Positions 8,569 to 17,998 are shown, counted from the first letter of the stretch. The stretch: 64,000 nt of DNA from Pseudomonas multiresinivorans (GCF_012971725.1 NZ_CP048833.1:558001-622000), one strand, 5' to 3'. Program-made: numbers and translations. The notes: generated from the sequence alone by a model not told the origin.

Positions 8569-9075
8569 ATGGCCATTCTGAACATTCTCGAATTCCCCGA
8601 TCCGCGTCTGCGGACCATCGCCAAGCCGGTCACGGTCTTCGATGACGCCCTGCGCACGCTGATCGACGACATGTTCGAGACCATGTACGAGGCGCCGGGC
8701 ATTGGTCTTGCGGCAACGCAGATCAACGTACACAAGCGCGTCGTGGTGATGGACCTCTCCGAGGACAAGTCCGAGCCTCGGGTCTACATCAACCCCGAAT
8801 TCGAATACCTCACCGAGGAAATGGACCAGTACCAGGAAGGCTGCCTGTCGGTTCCCGGCTTCTACGAAAATGTAGACCGCCCGCAGAAGGTGCGGATCAA
8901 GGCCCAGGACCGCGATGGCAACCCGTTCGAGGAAGTAGCCGAAGGCCTGCTCGCCGTGTGCATCCAGCACGAGTGCGATCACCTCAACGGCAAGCTGTTC
9001 GTCGACTACCTGTCCAACCTCAAGCGCGACCGCATCCGCAAGAAGCTGGAAAAGCAGCACCGGCAACAGGCGTGA
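8569..9075 (+). CDS. def: peptide deformylase
   Basis: This protein removes the N-formyl group from nascent proteins; it is a metalloenzyme of 168 residues. All three signature motifs are present: GIGLAATQI (motif 1), EGCLSVPG (motif 2, metal-binding Cys) and QHECDHLNGKLF (motif 3, HExxH-type histidines). It is followed by fmt after 71 bases, the classic def-fmt-rsmB order. Confidence 0.98.
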   Translation: MAILNILEFPDPRLRTIAKPVTVFDDALRTLIDDMFETMYEAPGIGLAATQINVHKRVVVMDLSEDKSEPRVYINPEFEYLTEEMDQYQEGCLSVPGFYENVDRPQKVRIKAQDRDGNPFEEVAEGLLAVCIQHECDHLNGKLFVDYLSNLKRDRIRKKLEKQHRQQA

Positions 9076-9146
9076 CCCCATCCCCAAAGGCTTGCCCCGG
9101 CAAGCCCCCGCCAGCTCTTTCATAGAGAGCTTTTTGAGAGCCCGAT

Positions 9147-10091
9147 ATGAGTCAGAGACTGCGCATCGTCTTCGCCGGTACCCCGGAATTCGCCGCCGAA
9201 CACCTCAAGGCCCTGCTGGGCGGTCCCCACGAGCTGGTGGCCGTCTACACCCAGCCGGACCGCCCGGCCGGCCGTGGGCAGAAGCTGATGCCCAGCCCGG
9301 TCAAGCAGCTCGCCATGGCGAATGGCCTGACCGTGCTGCAGCCGCCGACCCTGCGCGACCCCGCCGCCCAGGCGGAGCTGGCCGCACTCAAACCGGACCT
9401 GATGGTGGTGGTCGCCTATGGCCTGATCCTGCCGCAGGTGGTGCTGGATATCCCGCGCCTGGGCTGCATCAACAGCCACGCCTCGCTGCTGCCGCGCTGG
9501 CGCGGCGCCGCGCCGATCCAGCGCGCGGTGGAAGCCGGCGACGCCGAGAGCGGTGTGACCGTGATGCAAATGGAAGCCGGCCTGGACACCGGGCCGATGC
9601 TGCTCAAGGTCAGCACGCCGATTTCCGCCGAAGACACTGGCGGCAGCCTGCACGACCGCCTCGCCGAACTGGGCCCGAAGGCCGTGGTCGAGGCCATTGC
9701 CGGCCTCGCCGCCGGTACGCTCAAGGGCGAGGTGCAGGACGACTCCCTGGCCACCTATGCACACAAGTTGAACAAGGAAGAGGCGCGCATCGACTGGTCG
9801 CGCCCGGCCGACGAGCTGGAGCGCCGCATCCGCGCCTTCACGCCGTGGCCGGTTTGCCACACCACGCTCGGTGACGCCGCGCTGAAAGTACTTGGCGCCA
9901 AGCCGGCAGAGGGCAAGGGCGTTCCCGGCATGATTCTCGACGCCAGCCGCGACGGCCTACTGGTCGCCTGCGGTGAAGGCGCGCTGCTGCTGACCCGCCT
10001 GCAACTGCCTGGAGGCAAGCCGCTGGCCTTCGCCGACCTGTTCAACAGCCGCCGCGAGCAGTTCGCCGCCGGCCTGGTGCTGGGCAAATGA
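9147..10091 (+). CDS. fmt: methionyl-tRNA formyltransferase
   Basis: Fmt formylates initiator Met-tRNA using 10-formyl-THF. The 314-residue protein has the N-terminal Rossmann formyltransferase domain (IVFAGTPEFAAEHLKALL), the catalytic loop INSHASLLPRWRGAAPIQRA with Asn/His, and the C-terminal OB-like domain. Its last four bases overlap the start of rsmB, which implies coupled translation. Confidence 0.98.
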   Translation: MSQRLRIVFAGTPEFAAEHLKALLGGPHELVAVYTQPDRPAGRGQKLMPSPVKQLAMANGLTVLQPPTLRDPAAQAELAALKPDLMVVVAYGLILPQVVLDIPRLGCINSHASLLPRWRGAAPIQRAVEAGDAESGVTVMQMEAGLDTGPMLLKVSTPISAEDTGGSLHDRLAELGPKAVVEAIAGLAAGTLKGEVQDDSLATYAHKLNKEEARIDWSRPADELERRIRAFTPWPVCHTTLGDAALKVLGAKPAEGKGVPGMILDASRDGLLVACGEGALLLTRLQLPGGKPLAFADLFNSRREQFAAGLVLGK

Positions 10092-11398
10092 GTACCAATC
10101 CTCGTCTGGCCGCAGCCCGTGCGCTGGCCGCGGTGCTCGCCGGCCGCGCCTCACTGGGCAGCTCGTTGCCGACCCAGATGGAGAACGTCGAGCCACGCGA
10201 CCGCGGGCTGGTGCAGGAACTGGCTTTCGGCAGCGCCCGCTGGCAACCGCGCCTGTCCACCCTCGCCGCGCGCCTGCTGCAGAAGCCGTTCAAGGCTGGT
10301 GACCGTGATGTCGAGGCCTTGCTGCTGGTTGGCCTGTACCAATTGCTCTACACCCGCATTCCGCCCCACGCAGCCATTGGCGAAACCGTCGGCTGCGCGG
10401 ACAAGTTGAAGAAGCCCTGGGCCAAGGGCCTGCTCAACGCCGTGCTGCGCCGCGCCCAGCGCGAGAGCGAAACCCTGCTGGCCGAGGTCGACAAGGACCC
10501 GGCCGCACGCCTGGCGCATCCGCGCTGGCTGCAGAAGGCACTGAAGAAATCCTGGCCGGAGCAGTTCGAAGCGATCTGCGCCGCCAACAACGCCCACCCG
10601 CCGATGACCCTGCGAGTGAACCGCCGCCATGGCAGCCGCGATGCCTACCTGGAAGAACTGAACCGCGTCGGCTTCGAAGCCACCGCCTGCGAGTTCAGCC
10701 GCAACGGCATCAACCTTGTGCAGCCGTGCGATGTGCGCGAGCTGCCGGGCTTTGCCGAAGGCCGCGTCAGCGTGCAGGACGAAGCCGCGCAACTGGCCGC
10801 CGACCTGCTGGAACTGGCACCCAACCAGCGCGTGCTGGACGCCTGCTGCGCCCCCGGCGGCAAGACCTGCCACCTGATGGAAGCCGAGTCCGCGCTGGCT
10901 GGCGTGGTCGCCGTAGACCTGGAAGAAAGCCGGCTGGTGCGCGTGCGCGAGAACCTCGCACGCCTGCAGCTCGACGCCCAGCTGTTCGCCGCCGACGCCC
11001 GCGACACGGCCAAATGGTGGGACGGCAAACCCTTCCAGCGCATCCTGCTGGACGCGCCTTGTTCCGCCACCGGCGTGATCCGCCGCCACCCGGACATCAA
11101 GCTGACCCGCACCGCCGAAGACATCGAGGCGCTGGCGCAACTGCAGGGCGAGCTGCTCGATGCCCTGTGGGCCACACTCGAAGTCGGTGGCGTGATGGTC
11201 TACGCGACCTGCTCGGTGATGCCGCAGGAGAACAGCGAGCAGATCGCCGCGTTCCTCGGTCGCACCCCCGGCGCCCGCGAGCTGGACCTGCCCGGCCCCT
11301 GGGGCATCAAGCAGCCCCACGGCCGCCAGCTGCTGCCACAGCAGGGCGGGCATGACGGCTTCTACTATGCCAAGCTGATCAAGATTTCGGCCCGCTAG
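10088..11398 (+). CDS. rsmB: 16S rRNA (cytosine967-C5)-methyltransferase
   Basis: This protein (Fmu/Sun) methylates C967 of 16S rRNA with SAM. The 436-residue protein has an N-terminal NusB-like domain (residues about 5-130) and a C-terminal Rossmann methyltransferase domain with DACCAPGGKTCHL (SAM binding), LLDAPCSATGVIRRHPDIK (first catalytic Cys) and YATCSVMPQEN (second Cys). It overlaps fmt by 4 bases. Confidence 0.97.
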   Translation: MSTNPRLAAARALAAVLAGRASLGSSLPTQMENVEPRDRGLVQELAFGSARWQPRLSTLAARLLQKPFKAGDRDVEALLLVGLYQLLYTRIPPHAAIGETVGCADKLKKPWAKGLLNAVLRRAQRESETLLAEVDKDPAARLAHPRWLQKALKKSWPEQFEAICAANNAHPPMTLRVNRRHGSRDAYLEELNRVGFEATACEFSRNGINLVQPCDVRELPGFAEGRVSVQDEAAQLAADLLELAPNQRVLDACCAPGGKTCHLMEAESALAGVVAVDLEESRLVRVRENLARLQLDAQLFAADARDTAKWWDGKPFQRILLDAPCSATGVIRRHPDIKLTRTAEDIEALAQLQGELLDALWATLEVGGVMVYATCSVMPQENSEQIAAFLGRTPGARELDLPGPWGIKQPHGRQLLPQQGGHDGFYYAKLIKISAR

Positions 11399-11420
11399 GC
11401 CAAACGGGCTGCTGCGCGTC

Positions 11421-11486
11421 GACGATACGTCGTCAGATCACGGTTTCGAATGCTCATTTACATTCGTAAACTCCGCTTCGAAACCG
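11421..11486. repeat. nested palindromic element upstream of trkA
   Basis: Three inverted repeats lie in the 150-base rsmB-trkA gap: GACGA (11421-11425) with TCGTC (11430-11434); an outer arm CGGTTTCGAA (11441-11450) with TTCGAAACCG (11477-11486); and inside that, TTTAC (11457-11461) with GTAAA (11466-11470). All arms are perfect, and there is no U-tract, so this is not a simple terminator. Confidence 0.75.
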
Positions 11487-11548
11487 CGTTCTTCCTAGTC
11501 TCGTTCTAGCTCGCAATCCCTCCCCCGAGGAGTTAACAAAGAGCTCTC

Positions 11549-12922
11549 ATGAAAATCATCATCCTTGGTGCCGGCCAGGTTGGCGGCACTCTGGCCGAGC
11601 ACCTCGCCAGCGAAGCCAACGACATCACGGTCGTCGATACCGACGGCGAACGCCTGCGCGACCTCAACGACCGCCTGGACATCCGCACCGTCCACGGCAA
11701 GGCCTCGTTCCCCACCGTGCTGCGCCAGGCCGGCGCCGACGACGCCGACATGCTGGTGGCGGTGACCAACAGCGACGAGGTGAACATGGTGGCCTGCCAG
11801 GTCGCCTACACCCTGTTCAACACCCCGACGCGCATTGCCCGCGTGCGCGAGGCGGCGTACCTGACCCGCGCCGGGCTGTTCGACAACGAGGCGATCCCGG
11901 TCGACGTGCTGATCAGCCCCGAGCAGGTGGTGACCAACTACATCAAGCGCCTGGTGGAATACCCCGGCGCCCTGCAGGTGATCGACTTCGCCGAGGGCAA
12001 GGCGCAGCTGGTGGGCATTCGTGCCTACTACGGCGGCCCGCTGGTGGGCCAGGAGCTGCGCCAGCTGCGCGAGCACATGCCCAACGCAGATACTCGCGTG
12101 GCGGCGATCTACCGGCGCAACCGGCCGATCATTCCCCAGGGCGACACGGTGATCGAGGCGGACGACGAAGTATTCTTCATCGCCGCCAAGGCCCATATCC
12201 GCGCGGTGATGGGCGAGATGCGCCGCCTGGAGGACAGCTACAAGCGGATCATCATCGCCGGTGGCGGCAACATCGGCGAGCGCCTGGCCGAGGCCATCGA
12301 AAGCCGTTACCAGGTGAAGATCATCGAGATGAACCCGGCGCGCTGTCGGCACCTCTCGGACAACCTCGACAGCTCCATCGTGCTCCAGGGCAGCGCCTCC
12401 GACCGCGACCTGCTGCTGGAAGAAAACATCGGCGACACCGACCTGTTCCTCGCCCTGACCAACGACGACGAGGCCAACATCATGTCCTCGCTGCTGGCCA
12501 AGCGCCTGGGCGCGCGCAAGGTGATGACGCTGATCAACAACCCCGCCTACGTCGACCTGGTGCAGGGCGGCGAGATCGATATCGCCATCAGCCCGCAGTT
12601 GGCGACCATCGGCACCCTGCTGACCCACGTGCGCCGCGGCGACATCGAGAGCGTGCACTCCCTGCGCCGTGGCGCCGCCGAGGCCATCGAGGTGGTCGCC
12701 CATGGCGACGCCAAGTCGAGCAAGGTCATCGGCCGCAGGATCAACGAAGTGCAGCTGCCGCCGGGCACCACCATCGGCGCGGTGATTCGCGACGACGACG
12801 TGCTGATCGCCCACGGCGAAACGCAGATCGAGTCCGGCGACCACGTGATCCTCTTCGTGGTGGACAAGAAGCGCATCCGCGACGTCGAGCGCCTGTTCCA
12901 GGCCGGCCTGACCTTCTTCTGA
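11549..12922 (+). CDS. trkA: Trk potassium uptake system, NAD-binding regulatory subunit
   Basis: TrkA is the cytoplasmic gating ring of the Trk K+ transporter. The 457 residues hold two RCK units, each a Rossmann fold (MKIIILGAGQVGGTLAEHLA at the start, RIIIAGGGNIGERLAEAIE near residue 233) followed by a TrkA-C domain. Length equals the family norm. A GAGGAG-like site lies upstream (CCGAGGAGTTAAC). The membrane subunit trkH follows, so both halves of the transporter are encoded here. Confidence 0.97.
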   Translation: MKIIILGAGQVGGTLAEHLASEANDITVVDTDGERLRDLNDRLDIRTVHGKASFPTVLRQAGADDADMLVAVTNSDEVNMVACQVAYTLFNTPTRIARVREAAYLTRAGLFDNEAIPVDVLISPEQVVTNYIKRLVEYPGALQVIDFAEGKAQLVGIRAYYGGPLVGQELRQLREHMPNADTRVAAIYRRNRPIIPQGDTVIEADDEVFFIAAKAHIRAVMGEMRRLEDSYKRIIIAGGGNIGERLAEAIESRYQVKIIEMNPARCRHLSDNLDSSIVLQGSASDRDLLLEENIGDTDLFLALTNDDEANIMSSLLAKRLGARKVMTLINNPAYVDLVQGGEIDIAISPQLATIGTLLTHVRRGDIESVHSLRRGAAEAIEVVAHGDAKSSKVIGRRINEVQLPPGTTIGAVIRDDDVLIAHGETQIESGDHVILFVVDKKRIRDVERLFQAGLTFF

Positions 12923-12931
12923 TCGACCCGG

Positions 12932-12951
12932 GGGCCGCCACATGGCGGCCC
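12932..12951 (+). repeat. intercistronic hairpin between trkA and trkH
   Basis: A perfect 8-bp stem, GGGCCGCC / GGCGGCCC, closes an ACAT loop 9 bases after the trkA stop. It lacks a U-tract, so it is more likely an mRNA stability or processing element, or a weak attenuator, than a full terminator. Confidence 0.6.
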
Positions 12952-13050
12952 TGCCAGTTAATTCCGAGGCTCTTTCAGACAGGTCCTACTGCGCCATCCA
13001 GCCTCCCTTGTCACCCTGCGCGGCCTGTTCCTGCTTGTCTGCCTCCGGTC

Positions 13051-14502
13051 ATGCGCTACTCATCCATCGGTCGAATCCTCGGCGTACTGCTGATGCTGTT
13101 CAGCGTTACGCACCTGCCGCCACTGCTCGTGGACCTGCACTACGCCGAGCGCTCCTGGCAGCCCTTCGCGCTGTCGTTCCTGGTCACCTTGCTGACCGGC
13201 TTCGCCCTCTGGTGGCCGTGCCGCCAGCACAAGCAGGACCTGCGCATCCGCGATGGCTACCTGGTCACGGCGCTGTTCTGGGTCGTCCTGGGGTCCTTCG
13301 GCGCCTTGCCGTTCGCGTTATCCGACGCGCCGCACATGGGCCTGGTCGACTCGCTGTTCGAGTCCTTCTCGGGCCTCTCCACCACCGGCGCGACCGTGCT
13401 CACCGGCCTCGATGCGCTGCCCCACGCCATCCTCTACTACCGCCAGCAGCTGCAGTGGCTGGGCGGCATGGGCATCGTGGTGCTGGCGGTGGCGGTGATG
13501 CCGATGCTCGGCATCGGCGGCATGCAGCTGTACCGCGCGGAGATGCCCGGCCCGCTCAAGGACCACAAGCTCTCGCCGCGTATCGCCGATACCGCCAAGA
13601 CCCTCTGGCTGATCTACTGCGGCCTGACCCTGGCCTGCGCGCTGGCGTACTGGGCCGCGGGAATGAACCTGTTCGACGCCGTCGGCCACAGCTTCTCCAC
13701 CATCGCCATCGGCGGCTTCTCCACCCACGATGCGAGCATCGGCTACTTCGACAGTCCGCTGATCGAGCTGATCTGCATGACCTTCCTGGTGATTTCCGGG
13801 ATCAACTTCAGCCTGCACTTCCTCGCCTGGCGCCAGCGCAAGGTCAGCCACTACCTGAAGGACCCGGAATGCCGGGCCTACCTGGGCATCCTGCTGGTGC
13901 TGTTCCTGATCACCGCGGCGACGCTGATCCTCAAGCACCACTACGACTCGCCCTTGCAGGCGATCCGCTATGCGGCGTTCATGGTGGTTTCGGTGGCGAC
14001 CACCACCGGCTTCGGTCTAGCCGACTTCAGCACCTGGCCGACCCTGCTGCCGTATCTGCTGCTCTACAGCACCTTCATCGGCGCCTGCGCCGGCTCCACC
14101 GGCGGCGGCATGAAGGTGATGCGCATGCTGCTGGTGTACCGCCAGGGCATGCGCGAATTCCTCCGCCTGCTGCATCCCAACGGGGTGTTCCTGGTCAAGC
14201 TCGGGCGACGCACAGTGCCCGACCGCGTGGTGGAGTCGGTGTGGGCGTTCTTCTCCATCTACCTGCTGACCTTCGTGACCCTGATGCTGGTGCTGCTGGC
14301 CCTGGGCGTGGACCAGCTCACGGCGTTCTCCACGCTCGCCTCCTGCCTGAACAACCTGGGCCCGGCGCTGGGCGAAGCGGCCGTGCATTACGGCCATCTG
14401 CCGGGCAGCGCCAAGCTGGTGCTGAGCCTGGCAATGGTGCTGGGGCGGCTGGAGGTGTTCTCGCTGCTGATCCTGCTGACGCCCGCCTTCTGGCGCACAT
14501 GA
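13051..14502 (+). CDS. trkH: Trk potassium transporter membrane subunit
   Basis: This 483-residue inner-membrane K+ translocating subunit belongs to the TrkH/TrkG superfamily. It shows the four membrane-pore-membrane repeats with selectivity-filter-like segments STTGATVL, TIAIGGFSTHDAS, TTTGFGLADFS and a fourth near SCLNNLGPALGE, plus WLGGMGIVVLAVAVMPMLGIGGMQLYRAE typical of the family. It follows trkA after 128 bases that contain a hairpin. Confidence 0.96.
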   Translation: MRYSSIGRILGVLLMLFSVTHLPPLLVDLHYAERSWQPFALSFLVTLLTGFALWWPCRQHKQDLRIRDGYLVTALFWVVLGSFGALPFALSDAPHMGLVDSLFESFSGLSTTGATVLTGLDALPHAILYYRQQLQWLGGMGIVVLAVAVMPMLGIGGMQLYRAEMPGPLKDHKLSPRIADTAKTLWLIYCGLTLACALAYWAAGMNLFDAVGHSFSTIAIGGFSTHDASIGYFDSPLIELICMTFLVISGINFSLHFLAWRQRKVSHYLKDPECRAYLGILLVLFLITAATLILKHHYDSPLQAIRYAAFMVVSVATTTGFGLADFSTWPTLLPYLLLYSTFIGACAGSTGGGMKVMRMLLVYRQGMREFLRLLHPNGVFLVKLGRRTVPDRVVESVWAFFSIYLLTFVTLMLVLLALGVDQLTAFSTLASCLNNLGPALGEAAVHYGHLPGSAKLVLSLAMVLGRLEVFSLLILLTPAFWRT

Positions 14503-14549
14503 GGCACGGATCTTGGGGCAGAATGGCGGCCTGCTGACGGAGACCCGCC

Positions 14550-14867
14550 ATGATCGATTCACTGGAAAAGATGCTCGCCAAGGGCGTGGACAACTCGCTG
14601 CTGCGCTTCGGCCTGGGCAAGGGCTACCTGGATGCCGGCGACGCGACGAAAGCCGCCGAACACCTGCGCCGCTGCGTGGAACAGGACCCCAAGTACTCCG
14701 CCGCCTGGAAGCTGCTGGGCAAGGCGCTGCAGGTCGAGGGTGACCTGGACGGCGCCCGCACCGCCTGGACCGATGGACTGGCCGCCGCGCAGGCCCACGG
14801 CGACAAGCAGGCGGAGAAGGAAATGACGGTGTTCCTGCGCAAGCTGGACAAGGCAAAGGGCGCGTAA
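14550..14867 (+). CDS. small tetratricopeptide-repeat protein
   Basis: This 105-residue soluble protein contains about two TPR-like helical repeats (LLRFGLGKGYLDAGDATKAAEHLRRC and AAWKLLGKALQVEGDLDGARTAW), with no signal peptide or membrane segment. A small TPR gene occupies the matching place near trkA in other Pseudomonas. Partner and role are unknown. Its stop codon lies in the loop of a terminator hairpin. Confidence 0.85.
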   Translation: MIDSLEKMLAKGVDNSLLRFGLGKGYLDAGDATKAAEHLRRCVEQDPKYSAAWKLLGKALQVEGDLDGARTAWTDGLAAAQAHGDKQAEKEMTVFLRKLDKAKGA

Positions 14868-14878
14868 ACGCCCTTTTC
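14855..14878 (+). terminator. intrinsic terminator overlapping the TPR gene stop
   Basis: AAAGGGCG (14855-14862) pairs with CGCCCTTT (14869-14876), followed by TC. The TAA stop codon at 14865-14867 lies in the six-base loop. It ends the transcription unit before the ectoine island. Confidence 0.75.
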
Positions 14879-14921
14879 TGTACCGCCCTCGGTCCTACAA
14901 AGAGCAATGCTTCAGGGAGCG

Positions 14922-15002
14922 CAGGAGCGGACTCTGTCCGCGATCGCCTCCCGACTGCTTCGAACTGTCCGGTGGCGCATCGCGGACGGAGTCCGTTCCC
15001 AC
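14922..15002. repeat. second-type REP pair after the TPR gene
   Basis: A forward copy at 14922-14946 (core GCGGACTCTGTCCGC) and a reverse copy at 14977-15002 (core GCGGACGGAGTCCG) form an inverted pair. This is a variant REP, GGAGCGGACT..GTCCGCGATCG, distinct from the GGAGCGAGCTTGCTCGC type. It lies between the convergent ends of the TPR gene and doeD, at the left edge of the ectoine island. Confidence 0.88.
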
Positions 15003-15010
15003 AACAGTTG

Positions 15011-16390
15011 CTACAGCACCTGCGCCGCCACCGCATCCACCGCCGACTTGGCGATGCCGACAATCTCGTCCGCCTCGGCGCGAGTAAGCACCAGCGGCGG
15101 GGCGAAACCGAGGATGTCGCCATGGGGCATGGCGCGGGCGATCATGCCTCGCTCAAGGCACGCAGCCGACACCTTCGGGCCGACTTTCAGCGCCGGGTCA
15201 AAGGGCCTGCGCGCCTCGCGGTCGGCCATGAACTCCAGCGCGGCCAGCATGCCGTCGCCGCGCACTTCACCCACCAGCGGGTGGCCCTCGAAAGTCTGGC
15301 ACAGCTGCTGGTTCAGGTAACCGCCGACCTCCGCGGCGTTGGCGGTGATGTTTTCCCGCTCAAGGATGTTCAGGTTGGCCAGCGCCGCCGCCGCGCAGAT
15401 CGGGTGGCCGGAGTAGGTCCAGCCATGGCCCATGGCGCCTTCGCGGCTGGACGCGCTATCGATCACGTCCCAGACCTTCTCGCCGACGATCACCGCCGAC
15501 AGTGGCGCATAGGCGCTGGTCAGGCCCTTGGCCGTGGTGATCAGGTCCGGGCGCATGCCGTAGCGCTGGCTGCCCATCTTGTCGCCGACGCGGCCGAACG
15601 CGCAGACCACTTCGTCGGCAATCAGCAGCACGTCGTACTTCGCCAGCACCGCCTGGATCGCCTCCCAGTATCCCTTGGGCGGGACGATGATGCCGCCAGT
15701 GCCCATCACCGGCTCGCCGATGAAGGCGGCCACCGTATCCGGGCCTTCGGCGAGGATCAGGTTTTCCAGCTCCTGGGCGCAGTGGCGGACGAAGCTCGCC
15801 TCGTCCATGCCCGCCGGCGCCTTGTAGAAGTGCGGGCACAGGGTGTGCTTGACGCCTTCCACCGGCAGGTCGAAGTGCTGGTGGAAGCTCGCCAGCCCCG
15901 TGAGGCTGCCGGTGACGATCCCCGAGCCGTGGTAGCCGCGCTGGCGCGAGACGATCTTTTTCTTCTGCGGCCGGCCCAGCACGTTGTTGTAGTAGCGCAC
16001 CAGCTTGACCTGGGTTTCGTTGGCGTCGGAGCCGGAGAGGCCGTAGTAGACCTTCTTCATGCCTGACGGCGCCCAGTCGCGGATGATCCGCGCGGACAGC
16101 TCGATGATCGCCTCGGAAGAATGCCCCACATAGGTGTGGTAGTAGGCCAGGTGCGTGGCCTGTGCATGGATGGCGTCGGCGACTTCGGTACGGCCGTAGC
16201 CGATGTTCACGCAGTACAGGCCGGCAAAGGCATCGAGCAGCTCGCGACCCTGGTGATCGCGGATGCGCACGCCGGAGGCGCCGGTGATTATCCTCCCCGG
16301 CAGCGCGCCACTGGCGTGATCGTGGGCGTGGGTCGAGGGGTGCATGAAGTGCGCGCGGTCGTCTTCGAACAGCTTGGCGTAGTCGGTCAT
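15011..16390 (-). CDS. doeD: L-2,4-diaminobutyrate transaminase of ectoine catabolism
   Basis: This is a class III PLP aminotransferase of 459 residues that, by context, converts diaminobutyrate from DoeB to aspartate semialdehyde. The PLP-site features are present: LLIADEVVCAFGRVG (Asp to the pyridine N), TTAKGLTSAYAPLSA (Schiff-base Lys) and the gly-rich YGLSGSDANETQVK. It lies 16 bases after doeC on the same strand. Homologues are called Atf in Ruegeria. Family is certain; the specific substrate is assigned from the surrounding ectoine genes. Confidence 0.88.
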   Translation of the reverse strand: MTDYAKLFEDDRAHFMHPSTHAHDHASGALPGRIITGASGVRIRDHQGRELLDAFAGLYCVNIGYGRTEVADAIHAQATHLAYYHTYVGHSSEAIIELSARIIRDWAPSGMKKVYYGLSGSDANETQVKLVRYYNNVLGRPQKKKIVSRQRGYHGSGIVTGSLTGLASFHQHFDLPVEGVKHTLCPHFYKAPAGMDEASFVRHCAQELENLILAEGPDTVAAFIGEPVMGTGGIIVPPKGYWEAIQAVLAKYDVLLIADEVVCAFGRVGDKMGSQRYGMRPDLITTAKGLTSAYAPLSAVIVGEKVWDVIDSASSREGAMGHGWTYSGHPICAAAALANLNILERENITANAAEVGGYLNQQLCQTFEGHPLVGEVRGDGMLAALEFMADREARRPFDPALKVGPKVSAACLERGMIARAMPHGDILGFAPPLVLTRAEADEIVGIAKSAVDAVAAQVL

Positions 16391-16406
16391 GGCGGTGTTC
16401 TCCCGG

Positions 16407-17864
16407 TCAGATGGCGCCGTGGTGCAAGGCGAAGTACTTGGTTTCGACGAAGGGCTCGAAGCCCTCGCTGCCGCCTTCGCGACCCAGGCCAGAGGCCTTC
16501 ATGCCGCCGAAGGGAATGGGGTGGCCGGTGAACTTGGCGCCGTTGACCGCCACCATGGCGAATTCCAGGCGCCGCATCAGCGGCCAGATGTGATCCAGGC
16601 GTTGCCCACAAAGGTAGGCGGCCAGGCCGTACTCGGTGTCGTTGGCCAGCCGGACGGCTTCGTCCAGGTCGTCGTACGCGCTCACACCGGCAATCGGCGC
16701 AAAGTTTTCCTCGCGCCAGATGCGCATCTGCGGGGTGACGTCGGCCAGCACGGTGGGCTGGTGGAACCAGCCGCCCAGTGCATGGGGTTCGCCGCCGGCG
16801 AGCAGGCGCGCGCCCTGGTCGATGGCGTCCCGCACGCGCTCGCAGGTCACGTCGAAGGCGCCCTGGTGCATCAGCGGACCGATCTGGCTGCGCGCATCGC
16901 TGGCAGGGCCGACGCGCAGCTCGCGGGCGGCGCGAGCGAAACGCTGCAGGAAAGGCTCATAGAGTTCGCGGGCAACCAGGATGCGGTTGGCCGCGCAGCA
17001 GTCCTGCCCGGAGGTCTGGAACTTGGCGTCGATGGCGAACTTCACCGCCTGCTCCAGATCGGCGTCGGGCAGAACGATGAAGGGCGCGTTGCCGCCCAGC
17101 TCCAGGGCGACTTTCTTCACGTCGCGGGCGGCGGCTTGCAGCACCAGCTTCCCCACGCGGGTCGAGCCGGTGAAGCTCACGGCGCGCACGCGGCTGTCGC
17201 CGACCAGGGTTTCCATGGCCATCTGCGGCTCGCCCAGCACCACGTTGAACACGCCGGCGGGGAAGCCGGCTTCTTCGGCCAGCTGCGCCAGGGCGAAAGC
17301 GGAATAGGGCGTCTCGTGGGCCGGCTTGACCACCACGCTGCAGCCGGCGGCAAGGGCGGCGGCGGCCTTGCGGGTGATCATCGCCGAGGGGAAGTTCCAC
17401 GGCGTCAGCAACGCGGCGACGCCCACCGGCTCGACCACCGTGCCCAGGTGCGCATTGGGGATATGGCTGGGGATGTTGCGGCCGTTCAGCCGGCGCGCCT
17501 CTTCGGCGAACCAGGGGATGAAGCTGGCGGCGTAGTCGATCTCGCCAAGGGCCTCGGTCAGCGGCTTGCCCTGTTCAAGGCTGAGGATCTGCGCAAGGTC
17601 GTCGCGGTGCAGGCGGATCAGCTCAGCCCAGCGACGCAGCAGGGCGCCGCGCTCATCCAGGCTGCGCGCGCGCCAGGCCAGGAAGGCCGCGGCGGCAGCG
17701 TCAATGGCACCGACGATCTGTTCGCGGTCGAGCAGCGGCACGTGGCCGATGGCTTCGCGGGTCGCGGGGTTGTCGACGGCGATGCTGGCGCCGCTGGCGC
17801 TGTGCAGCCAATGGCCGTTCACGTAGCAGAGCGACTTGAACAGCAGGGGATGGGCGTAGGACAT
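16407..17864 (-). CDS. doeC: aspartate-semialdehyde dehydrogenase (ectoine catabolism)
   Basis: This is an NAD(P)-dependent aldehyde dehydrogenase of 485 residues. Characteristic segments are LLTPWNFPSAMITRKAAAAL, VVKPAHETPYSA (cofactor Lys), VALELGGNAPFIV (general-base Glu) and TSGQDCCAANRI (catalytic Cys). In isolation it looks like the succinate-semialdehyde dehydrogenase group; its place before doeD and in the ectoine island makes oxidation of aspartate semialdehyde to aspartate the likely job (DoeC/Ssd). Confidence 0.87.
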   Translation of the reverse strand: MSYAHPLLFKSLCYVNGHWLHSASGASIAVDNPATREAIGHVPLLDREQIVGAIDAAAAAFLAWRARSLDERGALLRRWAELIRLHRDDLAQILSLEQGKPLTEALGEIDYAASFIPWFAEEARRLNGRNIPSHIPNAHLGTVVEPVGVAALLTPWNFPSAMITRKAAAALAAGCSVVVKPAHETPYSAFALAQLAEEAGFPAGVFNVVLGEPQMAMETLVGDSRVRAVSFTGSTRVGKLVLQAAARDVKKVALELGGNAPFIVLPDADLEQAVKFAIDAKFQTSGQDCCAANRILVARELYEPFLQRFARAARELRVGPASDARSQIGPLMHQGAFDVTCERVRDAIDQGARLLAGGEPHALGGWFHQPTVLADVTPQMRIWREENFAPIAGVSAYDDLDEAVRLANDTEYGLAAYLCGQRLDHIWPLMRRLEFAMVAVNGAKFTGHPIPFGGMKASGLGREGGSEGFEPFVETKYFALHHGAI

Positions 17865-17998
17865 GGCGGCGGCTCCTTGGAGGATGGCATGGGAACCATC
17901 CTAGGGGCCGCGGGCGCGCGGTTTTTTCCTAAGCGGGGGACGACGGCGGCAAATCTTTTTGCAGTTCTGCCGCCGCTGTTGGGCTTTTTCGGGTGGTG

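Noticed and set aside
12932..12951. The trkA-trkH hairpin as a terminator
   Set aside because: It has no U-tract and lies between two subunits of one transporter, so read-through is expected.
17865..17998. A third EnuR operator before doeC (CATCCTAGGGG)
   Set aside because: Only the CCTAG core agrees; the TGTC half sites and ATGTCG end are missing.
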